From contig OZ023263.1 in assembly GCA_964006375.1 (NCBI GenBank), forward strand, positions 130,972,954-131,036,953: DNA of 64,000 nt, written 5' to 3'. The notes below the pieces were generated by a model. It had not been told where the DNA came from. It did not search any database and saw only the letters and a list, made by a program, of their open reading frames with translations. The DNA comes from Tillus elongatus (taxonomy: Eukaryota; Arthropoda; Insecta; Coleoptera; Cleridae). Shown one piece after another: positions 22,534-34,572 of this stretch. The first letter of the stretch is position 1. Every line of letters starts with the position of its first letter. The position numbers and the translations under genes were made by a program.

Positions 22534-22878
22534 ATTTCTTTAACGTCGGCCTAAACCCGCGACTATGGCCAATCATCGACTCCAGGGAGCAGTTTCACCT
22601 CACTATCCTGAAAATTTTGCCTTTCTGTAAGGAGGGTCCCTACCCTCCTATCTTTAACGTGCCCAACATCTCATGGACACATGACCCACGGCTTTATGCC
22701 CCCTCCGAAGGGCGGAACGTGCAGACATTCAACTTGCTCAAATACAATGCCAGAACTTCGGCTGATGTTAATGTTACAGTTTGTACTGAAAAAGTTGAAG
22801 GAGTACCCTGGGATCGAACCCAGTACCCTTCGGTTCAGAGGCACACGTTCTTACCCCTGAACCACCGAGGTTCTAACT
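22531..22878 (-). mobile_element. tRNA-derived SINE
   Basis: On the minus strand the head contains a pol III A box (TGGTTCAGGGGTAAGAACG, 22,846-22,864) and a B box (GGTTCGATCCC, 22,810-22,820). These are spaced as in a tRNA and lie within a cloverleaf-like head at about 22,803-22,876. A roughly 270-bp unrelated body follows and ends with CGACGTTAAAGAAATAAAAC and a CA-repeat tail. It encodes no protein and would be mobilised by a LINE. A head-related relic lies at 27,425-27,495. Confidence 0.85.
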
Positions 22879-23525
22879 TTTTTTACTAACTAAAGTAGTT
22901 TTTAAGTCAAATTTTACGGGTTATCATTGCAACGAGAATTAATAAAAATATTTTACAATGATTGGGAGTTCTTATTAAATGTTATTAGATTTTATTTAGA
23001 CGTCTTTATGTTATAGGAACGTAGGTTTAGTTAAATTAAGTGATTTTTCAGCCGGTATCAGATTCTGACCACAAACTATCAATATATTTGTAATTAATGT
23101 AAAATGCTAATATGATTAATTGTAACCTAAAAATGCCAATGTGGACAATTGGTCTTATTGTTCTTTGCAGCTTATAAATTACGATTATCGCAAAACTGTA
23201 TAATGTATATTTGAAGCCACAACAATTATATTTATATGGATTTTTTCACAACATAATCAAAAGTGGACACATAAGCAAAATGGGTCTTTAAGGAAACACT
23301 TCCCTTTATTTTTAAGAGAAGGATACAAGAGTGGCGACTAAGCACCAACGATAGAAATAAGGCAGGCAATTCAGTATGATCCTTGTTTAGGCGAAAAAAC
23401 ACCTAGAAACTTAAAAGCGCATCTCCAATATATCTGTAAAAATTTATGTAAAACTACTTTGTTTTAAATTTGACAATTCTCTCTGCAAAAAAATGACGTA
23501 GATAAAACATGAACAAATTAAAGTT
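22879..23525. other. AT-rich spacer, nothing recognised
   Basis: No coding or RNA feature seen. Confidence 0.4.
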
Positions 23526-23537
23526 AGAAATCTGTAT
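23526..23537. repeat. Target-site duplication, left copy (right copy 25,611-25,622)
   Basis: AGAAATCTGTAT occurs directly before the first 306-bp unit and directly after the last, giving a perfect 12-bp duplication. Confidence 0.9.
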
Positions 23538-23731
23538 ACTAAGTGAGTGGTGAACGTGTCGCCACCTAGTTCGGAACCAAGTACTATGTTGTCACGCCCG
23601 CTCAAATAATACAGAGTATTAAAAATAGAGACGGTATACAACTAACTAACAATTTAAAAAATTGTTAGCCCTGGCCCATTTCTACCCCAATATAGGGACA
23701 AAGTATGTAAGACTAGATGCATTCTCGCAAC

Positions 23732-23790
23732 AATTAGAACCGTAGACCGGTTTCGCTCTCATTAGAGCTCTTCAGTACGGCATACTAATT
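23732..23790 (-). ncRNA. Type I hammerhead ribozyme
   Basis: Intact consensus on the minus strand; see 24,609-24,667 for the base-by-base description. Confidence 0.92.
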
Positions 23791-24037
23791 GCAGCAAAAA
23801 TGCACCAAAAATAACACGGCTATCGTATAGCCAGTCTTAAAACACTAAGTGAGTGGTGAACGTGTCGCCACCTAGTTCGGAACCAAGTACTATGTTGTCA
23901 CGCCCGCTCAAATAATACAGAGTATTAAACATAGAGACGGTATACAACTAACTAACAATTTAAAAAATTGTTAGCCCTGGCCCATTTCTACCCCAATATA
24001 GGGACAAAGTATGTAAGACTAGATGCATTCTCGCAAC

Positions 24038-24096
24038 AATTAGAACCGTAGACCGGTTTCGCTCTCATTAGAGCTCTTCAGTACGGCATACTAATT
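24038..24096 (-). ncRNA. Type I hammerhead ribozyme
   Basis: Identical to the copy 306 bp upstream. Confidence 0.92.
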
Positions 24097-24343
24097 GCAG
24101 CAAAAATGCACCAAAAATAACACGGCTATCGTATAGCCAGTCTTAAAACACTAAGTGAGTGGTGAACGTGTCGCCACCTAGTTCGGAACCAAGTACTATG
24201 TTGTCACGCCCGCTCAAATAATACAGAGTATTAAAAATAGAGACGGTATACAACTAACTAACAATTTAAAAAATTGTTAGCCCTGGCCCATTTCTACCCC
24301 AATATAGGGACAAAGTATGTAAGACTAGATGCATTCTCGCAAC

Positions 24344-24402
24344 AATTAGAACCGTAGACCGGTTTCGCTCTCATTAGAGCTCTTCAGTACGGCATACTAA
24401 TT
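24344..24402 (-). ncRNA. Type I hammerhead ribozyme
   Basis: Identical to the copy 306 bp upstream; last complete minus-strand ribozyme before the inversion point. Confidence 0.92.
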
Positions 24403-24608
24403 GCAGCAAAAATGCACCAAAAATAACACGGCTATCGTATAGCCAGTCTTAAAACACTAAGTGAGTGGTGAACGTGTCGCCACCTAGTTCGGAACCAAGT
24501 ACTATGTTGTCACGCCCGCTCAAATAATACAGAGTATTAAAAATAGAGACGGTATACAACTAACTAACAATTTAAAAAATTGTTAGCCCTGGCCCATTTC
24601 TTTTTTGC

Positions 24609-24667
24609 AATTAGTATGCCGTACTGAAGAGCTCTAATGAGAGCGAAACCGGTCTACGGTTCTAATT
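24609..24667 (+). ncRNA. Type I hammerhead ribozyme in the palindrome loop (reference copy)
   Basis: The distal stem I strand AAUUAG (24,609-614) pairs with CUAAUU (24,662-667). An internal loop UAUG/UU follows, then proximal stem I CCGUA (619-623) with UACGG (655-659). The core CUGAAGA occupies 624-630. Stem II GCUCU/AGAGC (631-635/640-644) is closed by loop AAUG. GAAA is at 645-648. Stem III is A48-C49-C50 with G51-G52-U53, self-complementary with no loop, so it would have to form between two ribozymes. The cleavage triplet GUC ends at 24,654. All invariant core positions of the hammerhead family are present. Confidence 0.93.
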
Positions 24668-24914
24668 GTTGCGAGAATGCATCTAGTCTTACATACTTTG
24701 TCCCTATATTGGGGTAGAAATGGGCCAGGGCTAACAATTTTTTAAATTGTTAGTTAGTTGTATACCGTCTCTATTTTTAATACTCTGTATTATTTGAGCG
24801 GGCGTGACAACATAGTACTTGGTTCCGAACTAGGTGGCGACACGTTCACCACTCACTTAGTGTTTTAAGACTGGCTATACGATAGCCGTGTTATTTTTGG
24901 TGCATTTTTGCTGC

Positions 24915-24973
24915 AATTAGTATGCCGTACTGAAGAGCTCTAATGAGAGCGAAACCGGTCTACGGTTCTAATT
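24915..24973 (+). ncRNA. Type I hammerhead ribozyme
   Basis: Identical core to 24,609-24,667, one period downstream. Confidence 0.92.
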
Positions 24974-25220
24974 GTTGCGAGAATGCATCTAGTCTTACAT
25001 ACTTTGTCCCTATATTGGAGTAGAAATGGGCCAGGGCTAACAATTTTTTAAATTGTTAGTTAGTTGTATACCGTCTCTATTTTTAATACTCTGTATTATT
25101 TGAGCGGGCGTGACAACATAGTACTTGGTTCCGAACTAGGTGGCGACACGTTCACCACTCACTTAGTGTTTTAAGACTGGCTATACGATAGCCGTGTTAT
25201 TTTTGGTGCATTTTTGCTGC

Positions 25221-25279
25221 AATTAGTATGCCGTACTGAAGAGCTCTAATGAGAGCGAAACCGGTCTACGGTTCTAATT
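25221..25279 (+). ncRNA. Type I hammerhead ribozyme
   Basis: Identical core to 24,609-24,667, two periods downstream. Cleavage here and at the neighbouring copy would release a 306-nt monomer RNA. Confidence 0.92.
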
Positions 25280-25526
25280 GTTGCGAGAATGCATCTAGTC
25301 TTACATACTTTGTCCCTATATTGGGGTAGAAATGGGCCAGGGCTAACAATTTTTTAAATTGTTAGTTAGTTGTATACCGTCTCTATTTTTAATACTCTGT
25401 ATTATTTGAGCGGGCGTGACAACATAGTACTTGGTTCCGAACTAGGTGGCGACACGTTCACCACTCACTTAGTGTTTTAAGACTGGCTATACGATAGCCG
25501 TGTTATTTTTGGTGCATTTTTGCTGC

Positions 25527-25585
25527 AATTAGTATGCCGTACTGAAGAGCTCTAATGAGAGCGAAACCGGTCTACGGTTCTAATT
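25527..25585 (+). ncRNA. Type I hammerhead ribozyme
   Basis: Last plus-strand copy; the array ends 25 bp after it. Confidence 0.92.
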
Positions 25586-25622
25586 GTTGCGAGAATGCAT
25601 CTAGTCTTACAGAAATCTGTAT

Positions 25623-27424
25623 GTAAACAAATATGCCTCAGTGTAGTATAACTGATAACACCTATAAGTATTTCTTAGGTTTACACACCCGAAAACTTAG
25701 CTAAAATTTGGACACAATCACTGCATCTCCCAATGCCAACAAAACTATCAGAATGAAATTCTACAGGGCTGCCTTGACGGTTTACTTCTTTCAGCATAGA
25801 TTAGATGGCGTGGATGCTTGTTTTTGTATGAATGTTCATTGTACCAACTTAAGACTAACGGTCCATTACGAAAAATTTAGCTAAAAAATTTCTAATAAAA
25901 TGTTTTGTGTTCTGTGTATTTTTATTATTTGTCTAATTAATTTATCTGCACCGTTAATAATAGTGGCGTTAATAAGCAACTCTTGACGCTGAATCCATTT
26001 TTCCTTTCTAAATTTACTTAGATCTTAGTTTTTCCAATCGTTGTCTTGAACATGGTAGGTACAGTGTAAACGCAAAAGAAAATTCCAAAATGATTTAAAA
26101 TTTATCAAAATAATTAGTTTTTAAGCGCGTTACTTTCGTTCCAAAAAAATATGCTAAATCTTACCTATTCCTTAATTTACTAAGTATAGCCTTTGCGTAA
26201 CAAAATAAGCATATTGGAAGTGCGTTTTATTTAATAAGAGTTTCTACGGATTAAAAATTTTGCAAACTATTCCTTAGGCTTTTCTTTAAAAAAAAAAGGT
26301 AATGGCAGAATAATAAAGTACGCTTTGGAGAACGTAGTTCACCACAACACATTTTTCAGATCTCACTATCGTTTAGCTAAGAAAGTTGTGGTGGACTGGG
26401 TTCTCCAAAGCTAACTTATCTGTTATCACCACAGGTTCCAATATGCACTTAATAAAGTATGTTAGCCATAAAAATTTGGTTTTTGTCTCTGACAAATTTT
26501 TATATTTAAGGCCTCTTAATTCATCTTGGTATAATATGCAAGATACCAAATAAGACATCTTTTTAATTATTTTTTTTGCTAAACCGGCTCGTTTCAAAAT
26601 GATGGCCACTTAACAACAACAAAAAAAGATGAAATCGGAAAATGACTTCCAAATAAAAGTAAGAAATTTGTAGGTTCTAGTCATTTTTCGCTAAACTTGA
26701 TCAGTTCAAAATAGTGACCAATGTGTGTGCATCTGGAAGCATAATCTTTATAGAAAGTCTTGAACGAATGACTTCAATTTTGTAACCGTAAAAGGTTAAA
26801 AAAGAATCGGATCGGATACGTCGAAATGCCTTTTTTTATAAAGTTAAGAAAAAGTGAATATATTAAGCCGGTAAAAAAATGCTATAAAATATGGCAATGG
26901 ATTTAAAAAAAAACTAAAATATAACGTCTTGTGATTTTCTGCTTAACACTATGAGCGGTTAAAAAATGCTATAAAATATGGCAATGGACTTAAACAGAAA
27001 ACCACAAGAGGTTACATTTCAGTTTTTTAACACTAAATTAAAAATGACAGCCACCTTTTTCATAAACGTTTCTCTAGTTATTGGCCTGACCAAATCTTAA
27101 GCTAAATAGTATCTGGAAATGGGCCTTGAAACTGTCAAAGTTGTATGTAATAATTTTCCTTTTAACTCAAAATGGCGGCCATTTATAAAAAATGGATTCT
27201 AACAATTGCTCAAACACGTCACATAGGTATTCGGTAAACTCTAATGCAACCTGAACACTTTTATTTTTACAGTCACTGATCTGGAAGAAATTTGTCATTC
27301 CAAATACAGACATAAAGCTTTTTTTCCTGACTTCATAAATATATGGGAGAAAGCTGCCGTTTTACAACTATTTCTCAACTTGCTCAAACACAAGTTACAG
27401 TACGTATGTAATGCTTCTGCTGAG
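25623..27424. other. AT-rich region without recognised genes
   Basis: The phrase AAATGCTATAAAATATGGCA occurs at about 26,879 and again at about 26,966, a short direct duplication. Scattered ATGGCGGCCAT-like phrases occur near 27,170. The 78-residue minus frame at 26,373-26,609 has no motif. Confidence 0.45.
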
Positions 27425-27495
27425 ATGTAAACCTCCAATTCTTGGCTTCAGAGGCGCCCGTCGTTTGCCTCTGGACCACCAAGGCTGCGCTACTT
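27425..27495 (-). repeat. SINE head relic (tRNA-like)
   Basis: The minus strand reads CCTTGGTGGTCCAGAGGCAA, then GCGCCTCTGAAGCC, resembling the A-box half and anticodon-arm region of the SINE at 22,531. A clear B box is missing. Confidence 0.55.
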
Positions 27496-27820
27496 TTATT
27501 AGAAGTACAAGGTTATGTATGTGTGTGAAATTTGAAACAAATATATACTATACCATATTAACTCTTGAGTGTTTTTATATTTTATCAGTGGAAATGTTGC
27601 ACATGGCATAGGCCTTACGTGAGTGTGGAAGGTAGTAGGTTAGCGATATAATATAAAAGAAAAATCGACACATGAAATGTAAAATCATCGTAGCGTCTCG
27701 CACTTGGCGTAAAGCTGTAGATCCAGCGTACCATGCGATGTTAGGTACTTTATTGATCACTAGGCTTTTTACAGATGTGAAGGGGTTTGGTCAAATATAC
27801 CGGCGCCGGAGATTGGGCAC

Positions 27821-28100
27821 TCACGAAAAGAGACCGGCCTAAAGAAACAAAATACTACAAAACATATTTCAAAACTGAGTGAAAATTTAACTATCTTTCT
27901 TTTCATACAGGGGAGACCCAAATATGTGAAAATGATCAGAGAAAATGATTTTACATTTTTTTAGTCTCCCTCATATAAATTTAGATATTACAATTTTGGT
28001 AGGCGATTGATAAATTTTTTCGACATTTCCACATTCTATGTATAAAAAAGGAAGGATGTCTCCTTTGGGGTATTTTGAAATATTTTTAGAAAATAGACTT
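27821..28100 (+). repeat. Inverted dispersed repeat, left member
   Basis: TCACGAAAAGAGACCGGCCT through AATAGACTT is the reverse complement of 32,349-32,683. The right member carries about 50 bp extra near its inner end. Together they bracket about 4.2 kb. Confidence 0.82.
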
Positions 28101-28287
28101 TTCAAAACTTTTCCAAAGAATTACGTTGGCTAGAGATGAAATATTTTTTTTGTGGAATATTTAAAAAAGATTTTTGAAAAATATGGTTGCGGGAACGTTT
28201 AAAGACTGCAAAGACCAAAAAGACCGCAAAACCAACCAAACAATACCGTAAAGGACCGGAAATCCCACCTTAAGGATAAATAAATAA

Positions 28288-29251
<964 letters not shown>

Positions 29252-29337
<86 letters not shown>
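29252..29337. repeat. (TA)n microsatellite, about 86 bp
   Basis: Pure TA tract immediately left of the MITE at 29,357. Confidence 0.95.
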
Positions 29338-29339
<2 letters not shown>

Positions 29340-29356
29340 TCACTCTCACAAATTTA

Positions 29357-29637
29357 GGGACGCAGCAAGTGCGTTATAGTAGTGAATGTTCATAAGTAAT
29401 GTATACTATTAGTAAGATATACTATTAAAACTAATTCTTTAAATTTAAATTTAAATAAATAGACCTTTGAGATCGGTTTTAGAGTCCTAGTTAGCAATTA
29501 TTTGAAAAAAACTATGTTTTATATGGAGCTACAAAATTAAAATTTGGTCTTAGATATAATATATAAATACTGCAATTAATTATTTTTTTTTGAAAAACGT
29601 TTGCGACTTCACTACTATAACGCACTTGCTGCGTCCC
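29357..29637. mobile_element. MITE with about 30-bp terminal inverted repeats
   Basis: The left end GGGACGCAGCAAGTGCGTTA (continuing TAGTAGTGAA) and right end TTCACTACTATAACGCACTT (continuing GCTGCGTCCC) are perfect inverted repeats of 30 bp enclosing 221 bp of non-coding AT-rich DNA. This is the best-preserved member of the family in the window. Confidence 0.88.
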
Positions 29638-31140
29638 GAACCTTTTTTACAAATAATGCACTCCATTATCTTAGAAAACTAAATTACGAATATTGTACGG
29701 CACATAGGTTATAACAACGCAACTACTGTAAATGCGTAGACGGAACACTACTTCACACACGTCTTATCCTGCATAAGCGTTTATTGTAGGTACTACGTTA
29801 AAATAATTCTAGCACGCTTAAAAAAATTCGCTGTTGCCAAACGATACACATTGGGAAAAAACTAATTATTTAAAAAACTTTTGTAGCGTTTAAGCTTCAT
29901 TTTCTTTGATATATGTTTATAAAAATTTGCAAAGATAAAAAAGTTTATCGATTGGTGAAATTTTAATACATAAAATTTAAATTCCTAATTCTCCTAATTT
30001 TTAGAGCAATGTAAAAACAATTATGCAAAAACTATCGGTACTGTTAAAAGCGCTATTGTGTCTACTTTAATTGAAAAAAAGGTACTTCGCTAGCTTTATT
30101 AGTTTTAAAGATATGACGATGGAAACAATAAATAACACATTTTATTTAAAATACAGTTTTGTCACTTTTTCGTTATTTAAAAAGTCCCTAACCACAAAAA
30201 AATGTAAAACACGATTTCGTATGCCCAGTGGCATGCTTAACAAAACCTACCATGTTTGATCTGGTTCTACGCCAAAAAAAAACGACACGATAGAGCCTCG
30301 AAAGCGCTCCACTATATCGAATCTTCGAATCTTTTGAGGTTAGATTGATATTTAAAATTAAATAGTTTTCTGGATTATAATGCCACTGGCGCTGAAGCTT
30401 CGGAAATTAGTACTGAGCGTATAGTTTTAAACCATTTCATTGAAGTGAAACTTCTATTTGGTATATTCTGTAATATAACAAAACATTTTAGTTTAAATAA
30501 ATGTAAATAACACGTTGAGTGTCATAAGTTTCGGCGTCGGCAGTTGGCGCCAGCCGTTTCGCGATGACAGTTGGCCTACCATGCAGCGGTGTCAGATTGA
30601 GTAAATTAGAATTTATGATAAATCGAATGGTAACTCAAGATTTATTAATATTAAGCCACATCTATTGGATGGATTAATTTTTTGACGAACTTTTATTTGT
30701 CATCAATAAGTACAAATATGTGTTATGACCATATGTTTTACATTTTAAAATTCAAATGAAATATTATTAAATCTGACAACCCGGCTCCTTTATATTTAGT
30801 TGTCTCTATTTGAATTATCTACTCAAAATGACACATCCACAGTCTAACCATCATTATCAACATTGAACGTGGGAAATGCTGTATGAAATTTGAACTGATA
30901 TCTTAGACTGTTTATTCATTTATAATATTTATTTTTTAATGACTCCTTTCCTTGTATGCTATTTAATTTGAAATTTGGTTGGCAGTTATATTGTAACGTC
31001 TATATATGCGCAAATTTTCATTCGAAACACTTCAATATTTCAAAAAATATTGCGTTTTCAAAATTTTTTTTATATTTTTTTTTAAGAAAAATTAGACGCA
31101 CGGTCCCATCTACAAACTCATCCAACCCATTAACAAAATC
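29638..31140. other. AT-rich spacer, nothing recognised
   Basis: Short open frames (30,071-30,259; 30,956-31,147) show no motif. No RNA gene or repeat identified. Confidence 0.4.
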
Positions 31141-31430
<290 letters not shown>

Positions 31431-31839
31431 ATAGTGTAAATGCCCTTATTAAATTTATACGGTTTATGCCATTCACTTACCCTTGATTGTTTTCTCTCTA
31501 TGGCTGACTGTATGTAATCTCAGGGTGGATTCGGCTTTTAATTGATTAAAAAAGTGCTTGCTCTCAAATATGTGTTCATCGTCAAATAAACAACCAAATA
31601 ATGCTATTTAGATTAAATTAAAAGATGATTTTACATTTAATATTTAATTACTATTAAACCTTTTATAATTGATTTTGTATGTTTCATTTAAATTTAAATT
31701 CTCTCTTATAGATTCAAACTTGGTCAATGATACACTCTTTATACAAAATGCAAAAGACAACAGTTTCTCGTAGAAAAATTATCTATATGCGGAAATCTAT
31801 ATTTAAAAACTGAAAGTAGATAGGACGACACTTGAGACC
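31431..31839. other. Spacer, nothing recognised
   Basis: No feature seen. Confidence 0.4.
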
Positions 31840-32345
31840 ACCCCTCCACTTTTTTCTGCGCATGCGTTGACAGTTGACAGCTGACCTGTCAGATAGCACC
31901 TGTCAGTTGACATCTGTCACCATCTGTCATCTGTCAGTGGGTGACGTCTAACATGTCAGCTGACGTCACATGTTACAAGATGGCCTGATGACGTCTAACC
32001 TGTCAGCAGACGTCACGTGTTCCAAGATGACCGCCGCTACCGCAATCTATCAGTGGGTGACAGATGATGGGAGTCAACTGTCCGCTTGCTGAGATTGTTA
32101 GGTTAGGGCACACGTGTTGTTTGTTGGTTTATATCAGCTGCACGCTAGTCGAATGCGTGTCTTAGGTTAAGCCTACATACGTGTGTTAGGTTTTGTGGGC
32201 TGCCTGCTGCCTGCTAACCGAATGTTTGTTAGGAGCTCACCACGTGTTAATTTGAGGTTAAGTCTGACATATAAGCATTCTGCTACCCGCTATCCGAGTA
32301 TGTTAGGTTATGGCAAAGCCGCACATGTGTTGTTTGTTAGGTTTT
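31840..32345 (+). repeat. Minisatellite block with CTGTCAGTTGACA and GTTAGGTT phrases
   Basis: The first half is rich in TGACAG, CTGTCA and TGACGTCA-type words; the second half repeats GTTAGGTT and CACGTGTT phrases at roughly 60-80 bp spacing. The block starting with CACTTGAGACCACCCC recurs in reverse complement at 49,140-49,930, so it is a mobile or dispersed unit. Confidence 0.7.
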
Positions 32346-32348
32346 GGC

Positions 32349-32683
32349 AAGTCTATTTTCCAAAAATATTTCAAAATACCCCAAAACTAGTGATTTTAGT
32401 TATAGGGAATATTTAATAAAAGTTATAGTAAAGGAGACATCCTTCCTTTTTTATACATAAAATGTAGAAATGTCGAAAAAATGTATCAATCGCCTACGAA
32501 AATTGTAATATCTTAATTTATATATGAGGGAGACTAAAAAATATATAAAATCATGTTCTCTGATCATTTTCACATATTTGGGTCTCCCCCATCGGCAAAG
32601 GAATATAGTTAAATTTTCAGTCATTTTTGAAATATGTTTTGAGGTATTGGATTTTGTTTCTTTAGGCCGGTCTCTTTTCGTGA
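32349..32683 (-). repeat. Inverted dispersed repeat, right member
   Basis: Reverse-complement partner of 27,821-28,100, with an extra segment of about 50 bp. Confidence 0.82.
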
Positions 32684-33056
32684 CTAGCTTTTTTGTCTAA
32701 AGTACATGGGGTGCTGGGGGTTATTAATAAACTCTAAAAATTTATTTAATTCTGTAAGGCTATCTCGAAAACCTGCTAAAATATGCTACATATATGTACA
32801 ACAAGATAATTATGTGAAACTTCTAATGTTAAAATTTGTTTTTCTAGGTTTTTCATGAATATGTTGGCCAGTAAACGAGACAACAGACAAGCCCGTAAGT
32901 AGAAAGCCTTCATTTTGCAGAGAAATTTTTTCACTAAATCTAGAATATATTTTCTTTGTAAATTCGATAAACAGATTCACTATTTCGTTTTCGTTCACCA
33001 GATTTACTTTCGTTTCTAGTAAACTGTTTTTTAATGATAAAAATTGTCTGGGGGGT
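32684..33056 (-). other. Unrecognised 86-residue open frame (32,810-33,070) at the insertion target
   Basis: The minus-strand frame has a charged, non-repetitive composition (for example NENEIVNLFIEFTKK) and runs into the left target duplication of the element at 33,070. It may be a fragment of an older gene or transposon disrupted by that insertion. No family recognised. Confidence 0.3.
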
Positions 33057-33069
33057 ATTCTAGAATACA
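33057..33069. repeat. 13-bp target-site duplication, left copy (right copy 34,709-34,721)
   Basis: ATTCTAGAATACA flanks the inverted-repeat element on both sides. Confidence 0.9.
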
Positions 33070-33125
33070 ATAATTAAGGTACTTAATGAGAAGCTTCATC
33101 CAGACAGCAAAATTTATTGATGAGG

Positions 33126-33168
33126 TGCCCTACGCGTTTCGGCTATACAACAGCCATCATCAGGGGCA
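33126..33168 (-). ncRNA. Hammerhead-like ribozyme motif, left arm
   Basis: Exact reverse-complement counterpart of 34,573-34,615. Confidence 0.72.
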
Positions 33169-34572
33169 AATCTAAAAATTGTAATAAAGGTCTGTCAGAA
33201 AACAATTGTCTTCTGGTAGGCAATTGTGCTGGTTTAAGCACAATGATCTCAAGTTAGACTCTACATACATCATCAAGATCAAAATCTACAGTCACATAAC
33301 AGAACATGTCTAAAATAGGTTAAAAAAGAGCAATGTTACATGCTAAACATAAAGTAAAAACTACAAGTCAATCAAAAGGTTAACTAATTAACACTAAAGT
33401 CAAAACATGCAGTCAAAATGGGCTAAAGGCCATACTTATCAAAAACAGAGCATAAGTTAAACGAGTTAAAAAGCCAGCTAATTTAGTGCAAAAGCTAAAA
33501 AGCCAAAATTGAATCTATAAAGCGAAAAAGGTAGCAGAGTGAACTGACAGAGCAAAACACAACAGGAGGCTGCACAGTCAAGCAGAAACCCCATGAGAAC
33601 TCATAAGGAGATTGAAAGTTCAATAAAAGGTGATACGAGGAAACAAAATGGCTTCAATACTTACTTTCTAATTCTCCAAAAATTAGACTCAAACTATACA
33701 AAGGTTGCCAAGGCTGGAGCCTTCATCTATTGCATCAGCGGTCCAACAACAACATACCCAAATGTGCCGGAAAATCGACTCATGGTGACATTAGAACAAT
33801 ACAAACGACAACTTAAACACAAGACGAGAGTGAACGTCGGCCATTAATGAAAACTGCAATAAAGCAGATGGCGCTGATTAGACGGCGAAACGGTGAACCA
33901 AACGCAAGGACAGAACGGCGGAAATGTCAGAGACAAAACGCGGAGAGGAGGGGGAGCCACAGAACAGCCAACTTTGTATATACATTGTGCTTCAGCCATA
34001 GAGGAACCATAGACTACTGGTGATATTAGTTGACTAAATGATTGTACAATGAAGGAAATTTTTGGAGAATTAGAAAGTAAGTATTGAAGCCATTTTGTTT
34101 CCTCGTATCACCTTTTATTGAACTTTCAATCTCCTTATGAGTTCTCATGGGGTTTCTGCTTGACTGTGCAGCCTCCTGTTGTGTTTTGCTCTGTCAGTTC
34201 ACTCTGCTACCTTTTTCGCTTTATAGATTCAATTTTGGCTTTTTAGCTTTTGCACTAAATTAGCTGGCTTTTTAACTCGTTTAACTTATGCTCTGTTTTT
34301 GATAAGTATGGCCTTTAGCCCATTTTGACTGCATGTTTTGACTTTAGTGTTAATTAGTTAACCTTTTGATTGACTTGTAGTTTTTACTCTATGTTTAGCA
34401 TGTAACATTGCTCTTTTTTAACCTATTTTAGACATGTTCTGTTATGTGACTGTAGATTTTGATCTTGATGATGTATGTAGAGTCTAACTTGAGATCATTG
34501 TGCTTAAACCAGCACAATTGCCTACCAGAAGACAATTGTTTTCTGACAGACCTTTATTACAATTTTTAGATT

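Larger units (their letters stand above)
23538..25610. mobile_element. Inverted tandem array of a 306-bp hammerhead unit (retrozyme-like)
   Basis: The motif AAGTGAGTGG starts at 23,541, 23,847, 24,153 and 24,459, an exact 306-bp period. Its reverse complement recurs at 24,849, 25,155 and 25,461 with the same period. Forward units end at 24,600 within the fourth copy. Inverted units run from 24,601 to 25,610. Segments 23,707-24,600 and 24,717-25,610 are reverse complements over 894 bp, leaving a 116-bp loop that itself holds a hammerhead. Copies differ by only occasional single bases. Every complete unit contains a hammerhead ribozyme (three on minus, four on plus). No open frame is conserved. 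The size, ribozyme, tandem structure and 12-bp duplication fit a retrozyme; the palindromic layout is atypical. Confidence 0.92.

Noticed and set aside
23444..23641. 65-residue minus frame overlapping the array border
   Set aside because: It straddles the insertion junction and part of the repeat unit; no motif.
32090..32350. Interstitial telomere (TTAGG)n repeats
   Set aside because: GTTAGGTT occurs once per long degenerate unit and never as contiguous TTAGG arrays.
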